Positions 7,296 through 13,922 of a DNA stretch of 13,922 nucleotides are shown here, piece by piece. The notes under the pieces were generated by a model. The model did no database searches and was not told the DNA's origin. It saw only the letters and a list, made by a program, of their open reading frames with translations. The number at the start of each line of letters is the position of its first letter. Position 1 is the stretch's first letter. The translations under genes were made by a program, and so were the position numbers. This stretch comes from Thermotoga sp. 4484_232 (GTDB lineage Bacteria; Thermotogota; Thermotogae; Thermotogales; Thermotogaceae), in NCBI GenBank assembly GCA_002084985.1, contig MZGO01000004.1:1-13922 (forward strand). Reading direction: 5' to 3'.

Positions 7296-7984
7296 CACCT
7301 CCTGAATATGGCTGTTCCGATTCTAACCATAGTGGCGCCTTCTTCCACAGCCACTTCGAAATCGTTGCTCATTCCCATCGAGAGTTCTTTAATCCCAGCG
7401 TTTTTGAAATACCTCTTCATCAGATAATCTCGAAGTTCTCTCAATTTCCTGAAACCCCATCTAACTTCCTCGGGATTTTCAACGTATGGAGCCATGGTCA
7501 TGAGACCCTCAAAGAAGACGTTTTCGTATTTTTCACACTTTTTCAAAAAATCTTCTACCTCCTCAGGCTTCAATCCCGCTTTCGTTTCCTCACCGAAGAC
7601 ATTGACTTCCACGAGAACCCTTTGAATTTTCCCAATCCTTCCAGCTCTTTTACTTATTTCTGCAACTTCTTCTTCTCTCCAAACGGAGTGGACATACTCG
7701 CATATGGGAACAAAATACCTCACTTTATTTGTCTGTATTCTTCCTATAAAATGCCATGTTATCCCAAGATCTTTTAGTTCTTCATATTTTTTTCTCAATT
7801 CCTGAGCCCTATTTTCTCCGAAATTTCTGAGGCCGTATTCGTAAGCTTTCCTTATAACCTCTGGAGGAACATTCTTAGTTACGGCAACAAGCAATATATC
7901 TTTAAAATTTCTTCCGGACCTTTCAGCAGCTTTATTTATTCTTTCCAAAACCCTTTTTATGTTGCTTTCCAACAAGGTTTTCAC
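7295..7984 (-). CDS. yggS: YggS-family pyridoxal phosphate homeostasis protein
   Basis: YggS (PLPBP/PROSC, YlmE) is a pyridoxal 5'-phosphate-binding protein with an alanine-racemase-type TIM barrel but no demonstrated enzymatic activity; it keeps vitamin B6 and amino/keto acid pools balanced. Visible motifs are LLVAVTK with the PLP lysine (K37), [10 protein letters not shown] (54-63), [11 protein letters not shown] (77-87), [12 protein letters not shown] and [18 protein letters not shown] followed by VRIGTAIF at the C-terminus. At 229 residues the length is normal. GTG at 7984 overlaps the ruvB stop as GTGA but is 1 base from GGAG; TTG at 7975 would have better spacing (10 bases), so the true start may be a few codons inside. 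The stop forms TGATG with yggT. Confidence 0.95.
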   Translation of the reverse strand: MKTLLESNIKRVLERINKAAERSGRNFKDILLVAVTKNVPPEVIRKAYEYGLRNFGENRAQELRKKYEELKDLGITWHFIGRIQTNKVRYFVPICEYVHSVWREEEVAEISKRAGRIGKIQRVLVEVNVFGEETKAGLKPEEVEDFLKKCEKYENVFFEGLMTMAPYVENPEEVRWGFRKLRELRDYLMKRYFKNAGIKELSMGMSNDFEVAVEEGATMVRIGTAIFRR

Positions 7985-8994
7985 ACTCCTTCAAAGAGAG
8001 GCCCTTTCCCCTTATCGTAGCCAAGATGACTATAAGCTTTTTCTGTCGCTACCCTCCCTCTTGAAGTCCTCGCTATGAAACCTGACTGGAGAAGATAGGG
8101 TTCATAGACTTCACTTATGGTATCCGGTTCAACACCCAGGGTTGCTGCTATTGCGTTCAACCCAACTGGTCCACCGTTGAAAACCTCGATGATCACCCTC
8201 AGAATCTTCTTGTCGAAATCGTCCAATCCCTCATCGTCTATTCCTAAAATTCTCATGGCTCTCGATACAAGGTCAAGATCTATCCTATCCTTTCCCTCCA
8301 CAGTTGAAAGATCCCTTACCCTTTTCAAGAGTCTTATCGCTATTCTGGGAGTTCCCCTTGATCTTTTTGCAAGATACCATGCCGCTTCATCGTCTATTTC
8401 TATGTTCATCAACCTAGAAGCCCTCATCACTATCTGCTTGATATCATCCGTTTCGTAGAAATCAAGCTCCAGGATCATGCCGAATCTGTTTCTGAGGGGA
8501 GAACTCAGAAGGCCACTTCTTGTGGTTGCTCCAACTAAGGTGAAAGGTTTTATATCTATTCTTATGGATCTTGCACTTGGCCCCTTTCCAATCATTATAT
8601 CTATCTGAAAGTCTTCAAGGGCGGAGTAGAGAATCTCCTCAACAGCTCTATTCAACCTATGTATTTCATCTATGAACAACACGTCTCCAAACTCCAGGTT
8701 GGTTAATATCGCGGCCATGTCTCCCTGTTTTTCCAGAACCGGGCCGCTTGTTATATGAATGTTAGTTCCCATCTCGTTGGCTATGACGTAAGCGAGTGTT
8801 GTTTTACCAAGACCAGGCGGGCCAGCTAGAAGGACATGATCCAGAGGCTCTTTTCTCTTCTTGGCAGCTTCTATGGCGAGCTTCAACCTTTCTTTAACCT
8901 TATCCTGGCCAATGTATTCTTCCAGATTTTTCGGCCTCAGAAACGATACACCGATATCGTACCCCGTTCTTTCTGGTGTTAAATATCTCTCCAT
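7981..8994 (-). CDS. ruvB: Holliday junction branch-migration helicase RuvB
   Basis: RuvB is the AAA+ motor that, with RuvA, drives branch migration of Holliday junctions before RuvC cuts them. In 337 residues it shows Walker [10 protein letters not shown] (58-66), Walker B VLFIDE (105-110), sensor 1 LVGATTRSG (153-161), the arginine-finger segment SSPLRNRFG (164-172), sensor 2 [10 protein letters not shown] (214-223), and a C-terminal winged helix ([20 protein letters not shown] onward). The start ATG at 8994 is preceded by AGGTGG, which overlaps the asnS stop 9 bases away. RuvA and RuvC are not in the window, so ruvB is separated from them here and lies in an unrelated housekeeping operon. 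The T. maritima RuvB is structurally known and agrees with these motifs. Confidence 0.98.
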   Translation of the reverse strand: MERYLTPERTGYDIGVSFLRPKNLEEYIGQDKVKERLKLAIEAAKKRKEPLDHVLLAGPPGLGKTTLAYVIANEMGTNIHITSGPVLEKQGDMAAILTNLEFGDVLFIDEIHRLNRAVEEILYSALEDFQIDIMIGKGPSARSIRIDIKPFTLVGATTRSGLLSSPLRNRFGMILELDFYETDDIKQIVMRASRLMNIEIDDEAAWYLAKRSRGTPRIAIRLLKRVRDLSTVEGKDRIDLDLVSRAMRILGIDDEGLDDFDKKILRVIIEVFNGGPVGLNAIAATLGVEPDTISEVYEPYLLQSGFIARTSRGRVATEKAYSHLGYDKGKGPLFEGV

Positions 8995-9003
8995 CGTTCC
9001 ACC

Positions 9004-10302
9004 TCACGGATAAACCCTGTAGAGAGTCCTTGCAAAGGGAATCGTTTCTCTTACATGGTCCAAACCGCATATCCATGCAACGGTTCTTTCAACCCCAAGC
9101 CCGAATCCGCTGTGAGGGACGCTCCCCCACTTTCTCAGATCCAAATACCATTTGTACGATTCCAATGGGAGGTTGAATTCTTTGATCCTCTCAACAAGAA
9201 GGTTGTAATCGTGAATTCTTTGAGAAGCCCCTATTATCTCTCCGTAGCCTTCTGGTGCAAGAAGGTCATCACATAAAACCACCTCGGGTCTCTCCGGATC
9301 GGGTTGCATGTAAAAGGCTTTTGCCTTCCTTGGATAGTGTGTGACGAAGACCGGTTTTTCGAATTCTTCAGCTATTGCCGTTTCTTCATCCCCCCCAAAA
9401 TCATCTCCCCATTTGATATCGAAACCTTTCTTTTGCAAAAGTCTTATAGCCTCGTCGTACGTGATTCTGGGAAAAGGAGGTTCGATCTTTTCAAGTTTTG
9501 ATATATCCCTTCCAATGGCTTCGAGATGATCCGATGCGTTTTCGAGGACCCATTTCACTATATAGGAAACCAGATCTTCTTGCAATTTCAGATTGTCTTC
9601 ATGCTCGTAATAGGCAACTTCAGCTTCATTCATCCAGAATTCAATAAGATGTCTCCTAGTTTTGGATTTCTCTGCTCTAAAGGTTGGCCCAAGGTTGTAG
9701 ACTTTTCCAAGAGCCATGCAAGCCGCTTCCAGATAGAGTTGTCCAGTTTGAGCTAAGTACACTTTCCCGTAATCAAAATAGTCGAGTTCGAAAAGATTAC
9801 CGGCGGCCTCTCCAATTGAACCGGTGAATATGGGTGTGTCGACTAAAACGAATTTTCTCTCCCAATAAAAATTTCTGATGGCTTTTATTATTTCATCTCT
9901 GATTCTCAATATATGAAACTGTCTCTTCGATCTTATCCAGAGGTGTCTTCTTTCCATCAGGTAGTCTATACCATGATCCGGTTTATTTATTGGAAACGGC
10001 TCTTGAGGGATTTGAACCGCTTTGACTTCATTTGCCAGGATTTCAACTCCTCCTGGAGCTCTTTCATCCTCTCTGACTTTCCCCCTTACAACGATACTCG
10101 ATTCCATTTTCAGCTTCTTACAGGTTCTGAAGGTCTCGTTGTCCACACTGGATTTTTCAACGACCGCTTGAACGAATCCCGTTCCATCTCTCATCTGTAT
10201 GAAATGAATCTTCCCGCTGGATCTTATTCTCCACACCCACCCTCTCAATTCAACATCTTCACCTATATGCTTCTTCAAATCTTCTATGTACACCCACTCC
10301 AT
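9004..10302 (-). CDS. asnS: Asparaginyl-tRNA synthetase
   Basis: This is a class IIb aminoacyl-tRNA synthetase that charges tRNA-Asn with asparagine. Residues 1-100 form the OB-fold anticodon-binding domain (GWVWRIRSSGKIHFIQMRDG). The catalytic domain has motif 1 around FVLVDTPIFTGS (151-162), motif 2 FRAEKSKTRRHLIEFW (208-223) and motif 3 GFGLGVERTVAWICG (399-413). The segment AQTGQLYLEAA followed by LGKVYNLGPTFRAEKSKTRRH matches the short Thermus-type AsnRS and not AspRS, which has PQLYKQ at that place. ATG at 10302 lies 5 bases after GGAG; GTG at 10308 would overlap that site, so I prefer 432 residues. It is the first gene after the ompA terminator and has a promoter of its own. Confidence 0.95.
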   Translation of the reverse strand: MEWVYIEDLKKHIGEDVELRGWVWRIRSSGKIHFIQMRDGTGFVQAVVEKSSVDNETFRTCKKLKMESSIVVRGKVREDERAPGGVEILANEVKAVQIPQEPFPINKPDHGIDYLMERRHLWIRSKRQFHILRIRDEIIKAIRNFYWERKFVLVDTPIFTGSIGEAAGNLFELDYFDYGKVYLAQTGQLYLEAACMALGKVYNLGPTFRAEKSKTRRHLIEFWMNEAEVAYYEHEDNLKLQEDLVSYIVKWVLENASDHLEAIGRDISKLEKIEPPFPRITYDEAIRLLQKKGFDIKWGDDFGGDEETAIAEEFEKPVFVTHYPRKAKAFYMQPDPERPEVVLCDDLLAPEGYGEIIGASQRIHDYNLLVERIKEFNLPLESYKWYLDLRKWGSVPHSGFGLGVERTVAWICGLDHVRETIPFARTLYRVYP

Positions 10303-10331
10303 TTTCACTCCCCCTTGTTTCGTCTTCTGTG

Positions 10332-10340
10332 ATTATAACA
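10332..10340 (-). promoter_or_regulatory. Promoter with extended -10 for the asnS-ruvB-...-dnaB operon
   Basis: The minus strand reads TGTTATAAT, a perfect TATAAT hexamer with the TGn extension. The place for a -35 (about 10354-10360) falls inside the ompA terminator hairpin and shows no good match; TTGGCC at 10357-10352 would leave a spacer of only 14. An extended -10 can work without a -35. Transcription would start near 10325 and give a leader of about 23 bases containing the AGGGGGAG site of asnS. Confidence 0.7.
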
Positions 10341-10343
10341 TCG

Positions 10344-10364
10344 AAAAAGGGGGCCAAGCCCCCT
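10344..10364 (-). terminator. Intrinsic terminator of ompA
   Basis: On the minus strand AGGGGGC, loop TTG, GCCCCCT forms a 7-base-pair, almost pure G:C stem followed by TTTT and then C. It lies 25 bases past the ompA stop. The downstream T-run is on the minus-strand side only, so it acts for ompA and not for plus-strand transcription. It separates the ompA transcript from asnS. Confidence 0.88.
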
Positions 10365-10388
10365 AAAAAATTCAACACACTTTAATGT

Positions 10389-11816
10389 TTAGAACATGGA
10401 TATTACACCCAACACCAAAGCGATGGCTCCTAAGGCTATTCCTGCTATGCTCATGGTCTGAAGTTCGGAAATCTTCTTGGAAAGACCAGCGCTAACACTG
10501 TTTACATCATCCATCCATGGTTTATTAGCGATATTCTCCTCCACAGAACTTATTTCCTTTTCAAGTTGAGTTGCTTTTTTCTCGACGGAATACATTCTTC
10601 CAGCGAGTGCACCAACATCGTTTTGAAGACTCATTATCTTCTTGGCATTGCTCTTCACATCAGCAGAAACTTTTTGAATAGTTGTTTTTATATCCTCTAT
10701 ATCCGAACTTATAGTGGCAACCTGTCCTTCAAGAACACTGACCCTTGCTTCCATCGCTTTGTACCCTTTGGAAAGATCGTTCAGAAGCACCCTTATGTTT
10801 TCGATCTCTCCTGCAAGTTTCGTATCTTCATCTTCCAGTGCTTTCTTGTATCCTTCTAGCTTTTTATAGAGCGTTACTGAAAGTTCTCCAACCTTCTTGT
10901 CCACGTAATCTTTCAAGGATTTCTCAGAAACACTCATTTTGTCTTCCAGATTCTTAAGAGTTTCTTCAACAGCCGTTACGGTAGCTTCCAAGGACGAGAG
11001 AGCGTTTTCTACTTCCATCTTGAGACTGGATTGACTATCAAGAAGATCATTTCTTACAGCGCTTATCTTCGATTCTATGACACTCATGGATGGTATCTTC
11101 ATTTCCAGAGCGCTGATCTTCCCACTCAGAGTCAGGTTCAAAGTTTGTAGATCTTTCGACAACTTTTCAAGCCCCTTGGTGTAACCCTCTTTGTTCATTT
11201 CCACATCCTTTTTGATGGAGTTTACATCGACCTCCAGAGCTTTTATTTTTCCTTCAAGATCCAATATCTTTCCGCCGTATCCCTTCAGTTTCTCGATATC
11301 ACCAGACAGTCCCTTCTGTTTTGTGGAAAGTTCAGAGTATTTGGAACTCAAGTCAGATACATCGGAAGACACGCTCTGTATTTTCGAAAGTAATTCCTTC
11401 CTTATATCCTTTATCTCAAGCACAGTACTTCTGAGGCCAGCAACCTCCGTCTGGAGTTTCGAGAAATCACTTTTCAGATTCGATATATCCTCTGCGTTTC
11501 TCTGAAGCTTCATCAAAGCTGTGCTGACCAAATCCTCAAGGGTTGTAACTTTATTGACCGCAGCCTCGATTTCCTTTTTAGGAGCTATCGTCTTTTCAAT
11601 GTAGTTCAAGAACCTGTAAAAGGCTAAAGCAACCTGATATCTTGTCATTGGGGAGTTTCCCTGGAATGTACCATCTGGCATACCTGTTATGACACCAATT
11701 TCTGCCATCTTCATGACTGCTTCGTAAGCCCAATGATTAACGGGGACATCCTTGAAACCCGCTCCTAGCAGGATAACCGTGGTCATCAAAAACAGCACTC
11801 CTAGAAATCTCTTCAC
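10389..11816 (-). CDS. ompA: Omp-alpha-type toga spacer protein (SLH domain plus long coiled coil)
   Basis: This is a 475-residue envelope protein. Residues 1-20 (MKRFLGVLFLMTTVILLGAG) form a signal peptide. Residues 21-73 form one S-layer homology domain (FKDVPVNHWAYEAVMKMAEI, then GVITGMPDGTFQGNSPMTRY). About 80-450 is a nearly unbroken heptad coiled coil of K, E, S, L and V with few prolines. The last 21 residues are a hydrophobic anchor (MSIAGIALGAIALVLGVISM-F). This is the architecture of Thermotoga Omp-alpha, a rod thought to hold the toga at a fixed distance from the cell body, with the SLH end at the wall and the C-terminus in the outer membrane. GTG at 11816 lies 8 bases after GGAGG; GTG at 11825 is inside that site. 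A strong terminator follows. I remember T. maritima Omp-alpha as shorter, so the rod may be longer here. Confidence 0.93.
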   Translation of the reverse strand: MKRFLGVLFLMTTVILLGAGFKDVPVNHWAYEAVMKMAEIGVITGMPDGTFQGNSPMTRYQVALAFYRFLNYIEKTIAPKKEIEAAVNKVTTLEDLVSTALMKLQRNAEDISNLKSDFSKLQTEVAGLRSTVLEIKDIRKELLSKIQSVSSDVSDLSSKYSELSTKQKGLSGDIEKLKGYGGKILDLEGKIKALEVDVNSIKKDVEMNKEGYTKGLEKLSKDLQTLNLTLSGKISALEMKIPSMSVIESKISAVRNDLLDSQSSLKMEVENALSSLEATVTAVEETLKNLEDKMSVSEKSLKDYVDKKVGELSVTLYKKLEGYKKALEDEDTKLAGEIENIRVLLNDLSKGYKAMEARVSVLEGQVATISSDIEDIKTTIQKVSADVKSNAKKIMSLQNDVGALAGRMYSVEKKATQLEKEISSVEENIANKPWMDDVNSVSAGLSKKISELQTMSIAGIALGAIALVLGVISMF

Positions 11817-11848
11817 ATCGATCACCTCCCGATCTTTTCTTTGAGTCT

Positions 11849-11877
11849 ATATTAACACAACTGAAGAAGAATATCAC
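11849..11877 (-). promoter_or_regulatory. Weak candidate promoter of ompA
   Basis: GTGATA (11877-11872, 4 of 6) and TAATAT (11854-11849, 4 of 6) are separated by 17 bases and would start RNA about 26 bases before the ompA GTG. The -35 overlaps the panB stop codon. A structural envelope protein with its own terminator is expected to have a dedicated promoter, and no terminator separates panB from ompA, but the match itself is poor. Confidence 0.3.
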
Positions 11878-12665
11878 TTTTTTCTGAAGACGTTTTCGAC
11901 ACCCGGAAATTTTCCTTCCTTAACTTCTTCCTTGTATGCTCTAACAGCTTCCAAAGATATCCTGTAAAGATCTGCGTATTTCTTTACAAACCTTGGAGAA
12001 AACTCCGGATTCAATCCCAGAACATCGTGCCACACCAAAACCTGTCCATCGCAATATCTTCCAGCGCCTATACCAATCGTTGGGATCTTAACTTTCTCAG
12101 TTATCTCACGAGCGACCTCCTCCATAACCATTTCCAGGACTATGGAGAAAACACCTGCTTCTTCCAGAGCCATAGCATCTTCTATCAATTTTTTCCTACT
12201 CTCTTCAGTTTTTCCCTGCACCTTGTAGCCGCCAAAGACGTTCACTGACTGTGGTGTCAGTCCCAGATGCCCCATAACCGGTATTCCAGATGCGACCAAT
12301 TTCCTTATCAACCCTGCAAGCTCTCTCCCCCCTTCCAATTTAACAGCATTGGCACCGCACTTTAAGAAAAGACCTGCGTTTTTGATCGCTTCACTTTCAG
12401 AAACTTGATATGAAAGAAAAGGCATGTCTGCAACTATAAAAGCTTCCTCTGCTCCTCTTCTCACAGCGGAAACATGAATGAGCATCTCCTCCATCGTCAC
12501 AGGTATCGTATCCTTGTAACCCAGAACGTTGTTACCCAAAGAATCCCCAACGAGAATTATGTCTACTCCTGCCTCCCAGGCAATTCTGGCACTGGGAGCA
12601 TCGTAAGCGGTTATCATAACGATTTTTTCCTTCCCTTTCATTCTCATAATTTTAATGACATCCAT
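11874..12665 (-). CDS. panB: 3-methyl-2-oxobutanoate hydroxymethyltransferase (ketopantoate synthesis)
   Basis: PanB transfers a hydroxymethyl group from 5,10-methylene-tetrahydrofolate to 2-oxoisovalerate to give ketopantoate, the first committed step to pantothenate and CoA. The 263-residue protein matches the family throughout: ITAYDAPSARIAWEAGVD (18-35), the metal ligand Asp41 in LVGDSLG, Asp80 in VADMPF, Glu111 in VKLEGG, GHLGLTPQSVNVFGGYKVQG (132-151), the probable catalytic Glu178 in VLEMV, and IGIGAG (197-202). ATG at 12665 has GAGGTG 7 bases upstream and overlaps the DUF2520 gene by 14 bases, so the two are co-translated. panC and panD are not in the window. Confidence 0.97.
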   Translation of the reverse strand: MDVIKIMRMKGKEKIVMITAYDAPSARIAWEAGVDIILVGDSLGNNVLGYKDTIPVTMEEMLIHVSAVRRGAEEAFIVADMPFLSYQVSESEAIKNAGLFLKCGANAVKLEGGRELAGLIRKLVASGIPVMGHLGLTPQSVNVFGGYKVQGKTEESRKKLIEDAMALEEAGVFSIVLEMVMEEVAREITEKVKIPTIGIGAGRYCDGQVLVWHDVLGLNPEFSPRFVKKYADLYRISLEAVRAYKEEVKEGKFPGVENVFRKK

Positions 12666-13449
12666 GCCTTTTCACCTCTTTTAAAACCTTCACCATGCTC
12701 CAGTAGAGATCCACGTATTCTGGGAAAACTTGCTCGAATATCTCTCCTTCTTTCCTTATTATCTCCTTCTCCCCTCTAGCTACAGGCCCTGTGAGAGCTT
12801 TTTCAATACCGATTTTTTTCATATTCTCCACAGTTGTTTCCATCAAATGCAGAGTTGGTACCGATTCAACACCAGAGATTTCGTAGAGTCTCTTTGAAAG
12901 ATAAGCCAATCCTACAAGAAAATTCGCGGCAACAACTGCTGCAAGATGGTAATAGGGTTTCTTATCTTCAGGAATCACAACATATTTTCCGGAGATGAGA
13001 TTCACAATCTTGATGCAGGATTCTATACCCGATTTGTTTCCCTCTATACCAAAGATAATGTCCTTTCTTCTTTCAAGAGCTTTTTGAAAATCTGAGAAGG
13101 AAAAGTTGGGATGAAGTGATGCCCTTCCCCATCCCTTGCTGTCCGCATCTTGAAAGATCGAAGATGGTAGGTAACCGCTTGCATGTATAAAAACGGTACC
13201 TTCTTTCGCTTTCTCTTTCAGCACATCGTATACCTGTCTTATACATCTATCTGGAACGAGGACGAATACGATCCCTTCCAGAGCTGAAAGATCATCGTAA
13301 GAAATTCCCTGACCTTTTCCAAGCCATCCTACGAACGCTTTCGCTTTTTCTCTCTTCCTCGAGATCACAAAGCGAATATCGAAATCATCGGACAAAATTT
13401 TGGCGAAAAATTTCGAAACGTTTCCTGTGCCTGCAAAATTAACGATCAT
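12652..13449 (-). CDS. Rossmann-fold DUF2520 protein, possible ketopantoate reductase-like dehydrogenase
   Basis: This 265-residue protein has an N-terminal NAD(P)-binding Rossmann domain (FAGTGNVSKFFAKIL, glycines 7 and 9) followed by a helical DUF2520 domain. Recognisable family segments are FIHASGYLP (87-95), SLHPNFSFSD (111-120), YHLAAVVAANFLVGLAYLSK (167-186) and LTGPVARGE (219-227). I remember the T. maritima relative as a solved structure of unknown function that names the C-terminal fold. The fold is related to ketopantoate reductase and 6-phosphogluconate dehydrogenase-type enzymes. It overlaps panB by 14 bases, so a role in reducing ketopantoate to pantoate is a reasonable inference, but no substrate residue proves it. 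ATG at 13449 overlaps the upstream stop as ATGA, with GGAGG 10 bases ahead. Confidence 0.88.
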   Translation of the reverse strand: MIVNFAGTGNVSKFFAKILSDDFDIRFVISRKREKAKAFVGWLGKGQGISYDDLSALEGIVFVLVPDRCIRQVYDVLKEKAKEGTVFIHASGYLPSSIFQDADSKGWGRASLHPNFSFSDFQKALERRKDIIFGIEGNKSGIESCIKIVNLISGKYVVIPEDKKPYYHLAAVVAANFLVGLAYLSKRLYEISGVESVPTLHLMETTVENMKKIGIEKALTGPVARGEKEIIRKEGEIFEQVFPEYVDLYWSMVKVLKEVKRHGCH

Positions 13450-13922
13450 AACAGTAATTCCTCCAATACCTTTTTCATTTCATCGAAATCGCATTTACAA
13501 ACGACAGTTGCTCTTTTCGTACCACCACCGCCTTTACCTTCAAATCTTTCCAAAATCTTCTTGGCAAGGTCTCCGCAATTTACAGAAGAGGAAGCTATGT
13601 CGTATCTATCACCGTTTTTCACTATTAAAATGACGTTTTTAACGTCCGCGAGGAACTTCGGAAGGAATCTCCCTACCTCTGGGAAACCTTCATAGAAAAC
13701 CAATTGAAAATCATTCAATTTCTCAGCTCTTGCCAAAAGTTCTTTTGACAGAGTTTTTGCAAATTCTTCCGATAACTTTTCGATCATAGAGCTCTGACTT
13801 TTCACCTTATCTAGAAGGTTCAAAATCCTCTTTTCCATCTCATCTATAGACGTTGTGAGAACTACTGAGAGTTTTTTCAGAAGATCCACTCTTTTTTCAT
13901 AATCCTTTATAGCCCTATCCCC
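13446..13922 (-). CDS. DHHA1-domain protein, C-terminal part (AlaX or alanyl-tRNA synthetase-like; 5' end beyond window)
   Basis: The frame is open to the right edge (158 codons) and the sequence before the first GTG at 13889 (GDRAIKDYEKR) reads like the coiled-coil linker of AlaRS/AlaX proteins, so the true start lies outside. RVDLLKKLSVVLTTSIDEME and the following helices form the linker. The last part, from about NVILIVKNGDRYDIASSSV to the end, is a DHHA1 domain with the glycine-rich signature GKGGGGTKRA and the final helix FDEMKKVLEELL. In AlaRS and in free-standing AlaX proteins this domain helps bind tRNA-Ala or dimerise. The ending GGGG-TKRA differs from the GGGRP-D of standard AlaRS, so I favour a separate alanyl-tRNA editing-like protein. 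The stop overlaps the DUF2520 gene by 4 bases. Confidence 0.8.
   Translation of the reverse strand, partial: GDRAIKDYEKRVDLLKKLSVVLTTSIDEMEKRILNLLDKVKSQSSMIEKLSEEFAKTLSKELLARAEKLNDFQLVFYEGFPEVGRFLPKFLADVKNVILIVKNGDRYDIASSSVNCGDLAKKILERFEGKGGGGTKRATVVCKCDFDEMKKVLEELLL

Noticed and set aside
9913..10332. Plus-strand open frame of 139 codons opposite asnS
   Set aside because: The opposite strand carries clear AsnRS motifs; the frame also runs across the asnS promoter and start, and its translation resembles no protein.
10344..10370. Bidirectional terminator
   Set aside because: On the plus strand the hairpin is followed by A-residues, not T, so it works only for the minus strand; no plus-strand gene ends there.
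10566..11505. Several plus-strand frames opposite ompA
   Set aside because: Produced by the K/E/S-rich codon pattern of the coiled coil read backwards; none has a start site or a recognisable domain.
1..13922. CRISPR arrays, tRNA or rRNA genes, insertion sequences
   Set aside because: No regularly spaced repeats, transposase-like frames or structured RNA genes were seen; intergenic space is too small for most of them.

Overview
The window reads as chromosomal DNA of a Thermotoga-like bacterium (Thermotogota). The main reasons are an Omp-alpha-type toga protein (signal peptide, one SLH domain, a very long coiled coil and a C-terminal hydrophobic anchor), heavy use of AGA/AGG, ATA and GGA codons, strong GGAGGTGA-type ribosome binding sites, and a gene order that matches what I remember of Thermotoga maritima around DUF2520 protein / panB / ruvB / NAD kinase / phoU. 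I could not check that order here. Every gene I can support lies on the minus strand, so transcription runs from high to low coordinates. There are no RNA genes, insertion sequences, CRISPR arrays or phage genes that I can see. The longest gene-free stretch is about 85 bases, so no gap needs separate description.

In order of transcription: (1) A first block runs from 13922 to 11874. It holds the C-terminal part of a DHHA1-domain protein (AlaX/AlaRS-like, cut by the window edge), a DUF2520 Rossmann-fold dehydrogenase-like protein, and panB (pantothenate/CoA synthesis), joined by short overlaps. (2) ompA (10389-11816) encodes the toga spacer protein. It is followed by a clear intrinsic terminator. 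(3) A new promoter with a perfect extended -10 (TGTTATAAT) sits directly behind that terminator. It drives a compact run of housekeeping genes: asnS, ruvB, yggS, yggT, nadK, phoU, an LptF/G-OstA fusion, an LptD-type beta-barrel, dnaB and a DeoR-family regulator. Most are coupled by 1-17 base overlaps or gaps under 12 bases. (4) csrA begins at 185 and runs off the left edge. It has its own plausible promoter.

The most interesting part is 2358-5523. A single reading frame joins a six-helix LptF/LptG-type inner-membrane permease to a signal-peptide-like seventh helix, an OstA/LptA-like periplasmic domain and the N-terminal part of LptD. It then stops at CTT TAA A. The LptD beta-barrel continues immediately in the +1 frame without a convincing start codon, ribosome binding site or signal peptide of its own. 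Read through with a +1 shift, this would be one protein of about 1054 residues reaching from inner membrane to outer membrane. To my knowledge Thermotoga lacks ordinary lipopolysaccharide, so the cargo of such a bridge is unknown. The frame break may be recoding, a real mutation or a sequencing error; the sequence alone cannot decide.

Several starts were moved inward from the longest open frame (ompA, asnS, LptF-OstA, dnaB), because the outermost start either overlaps the Shine-Dalgarno sequence itself or lies upstream of a well-placed one.
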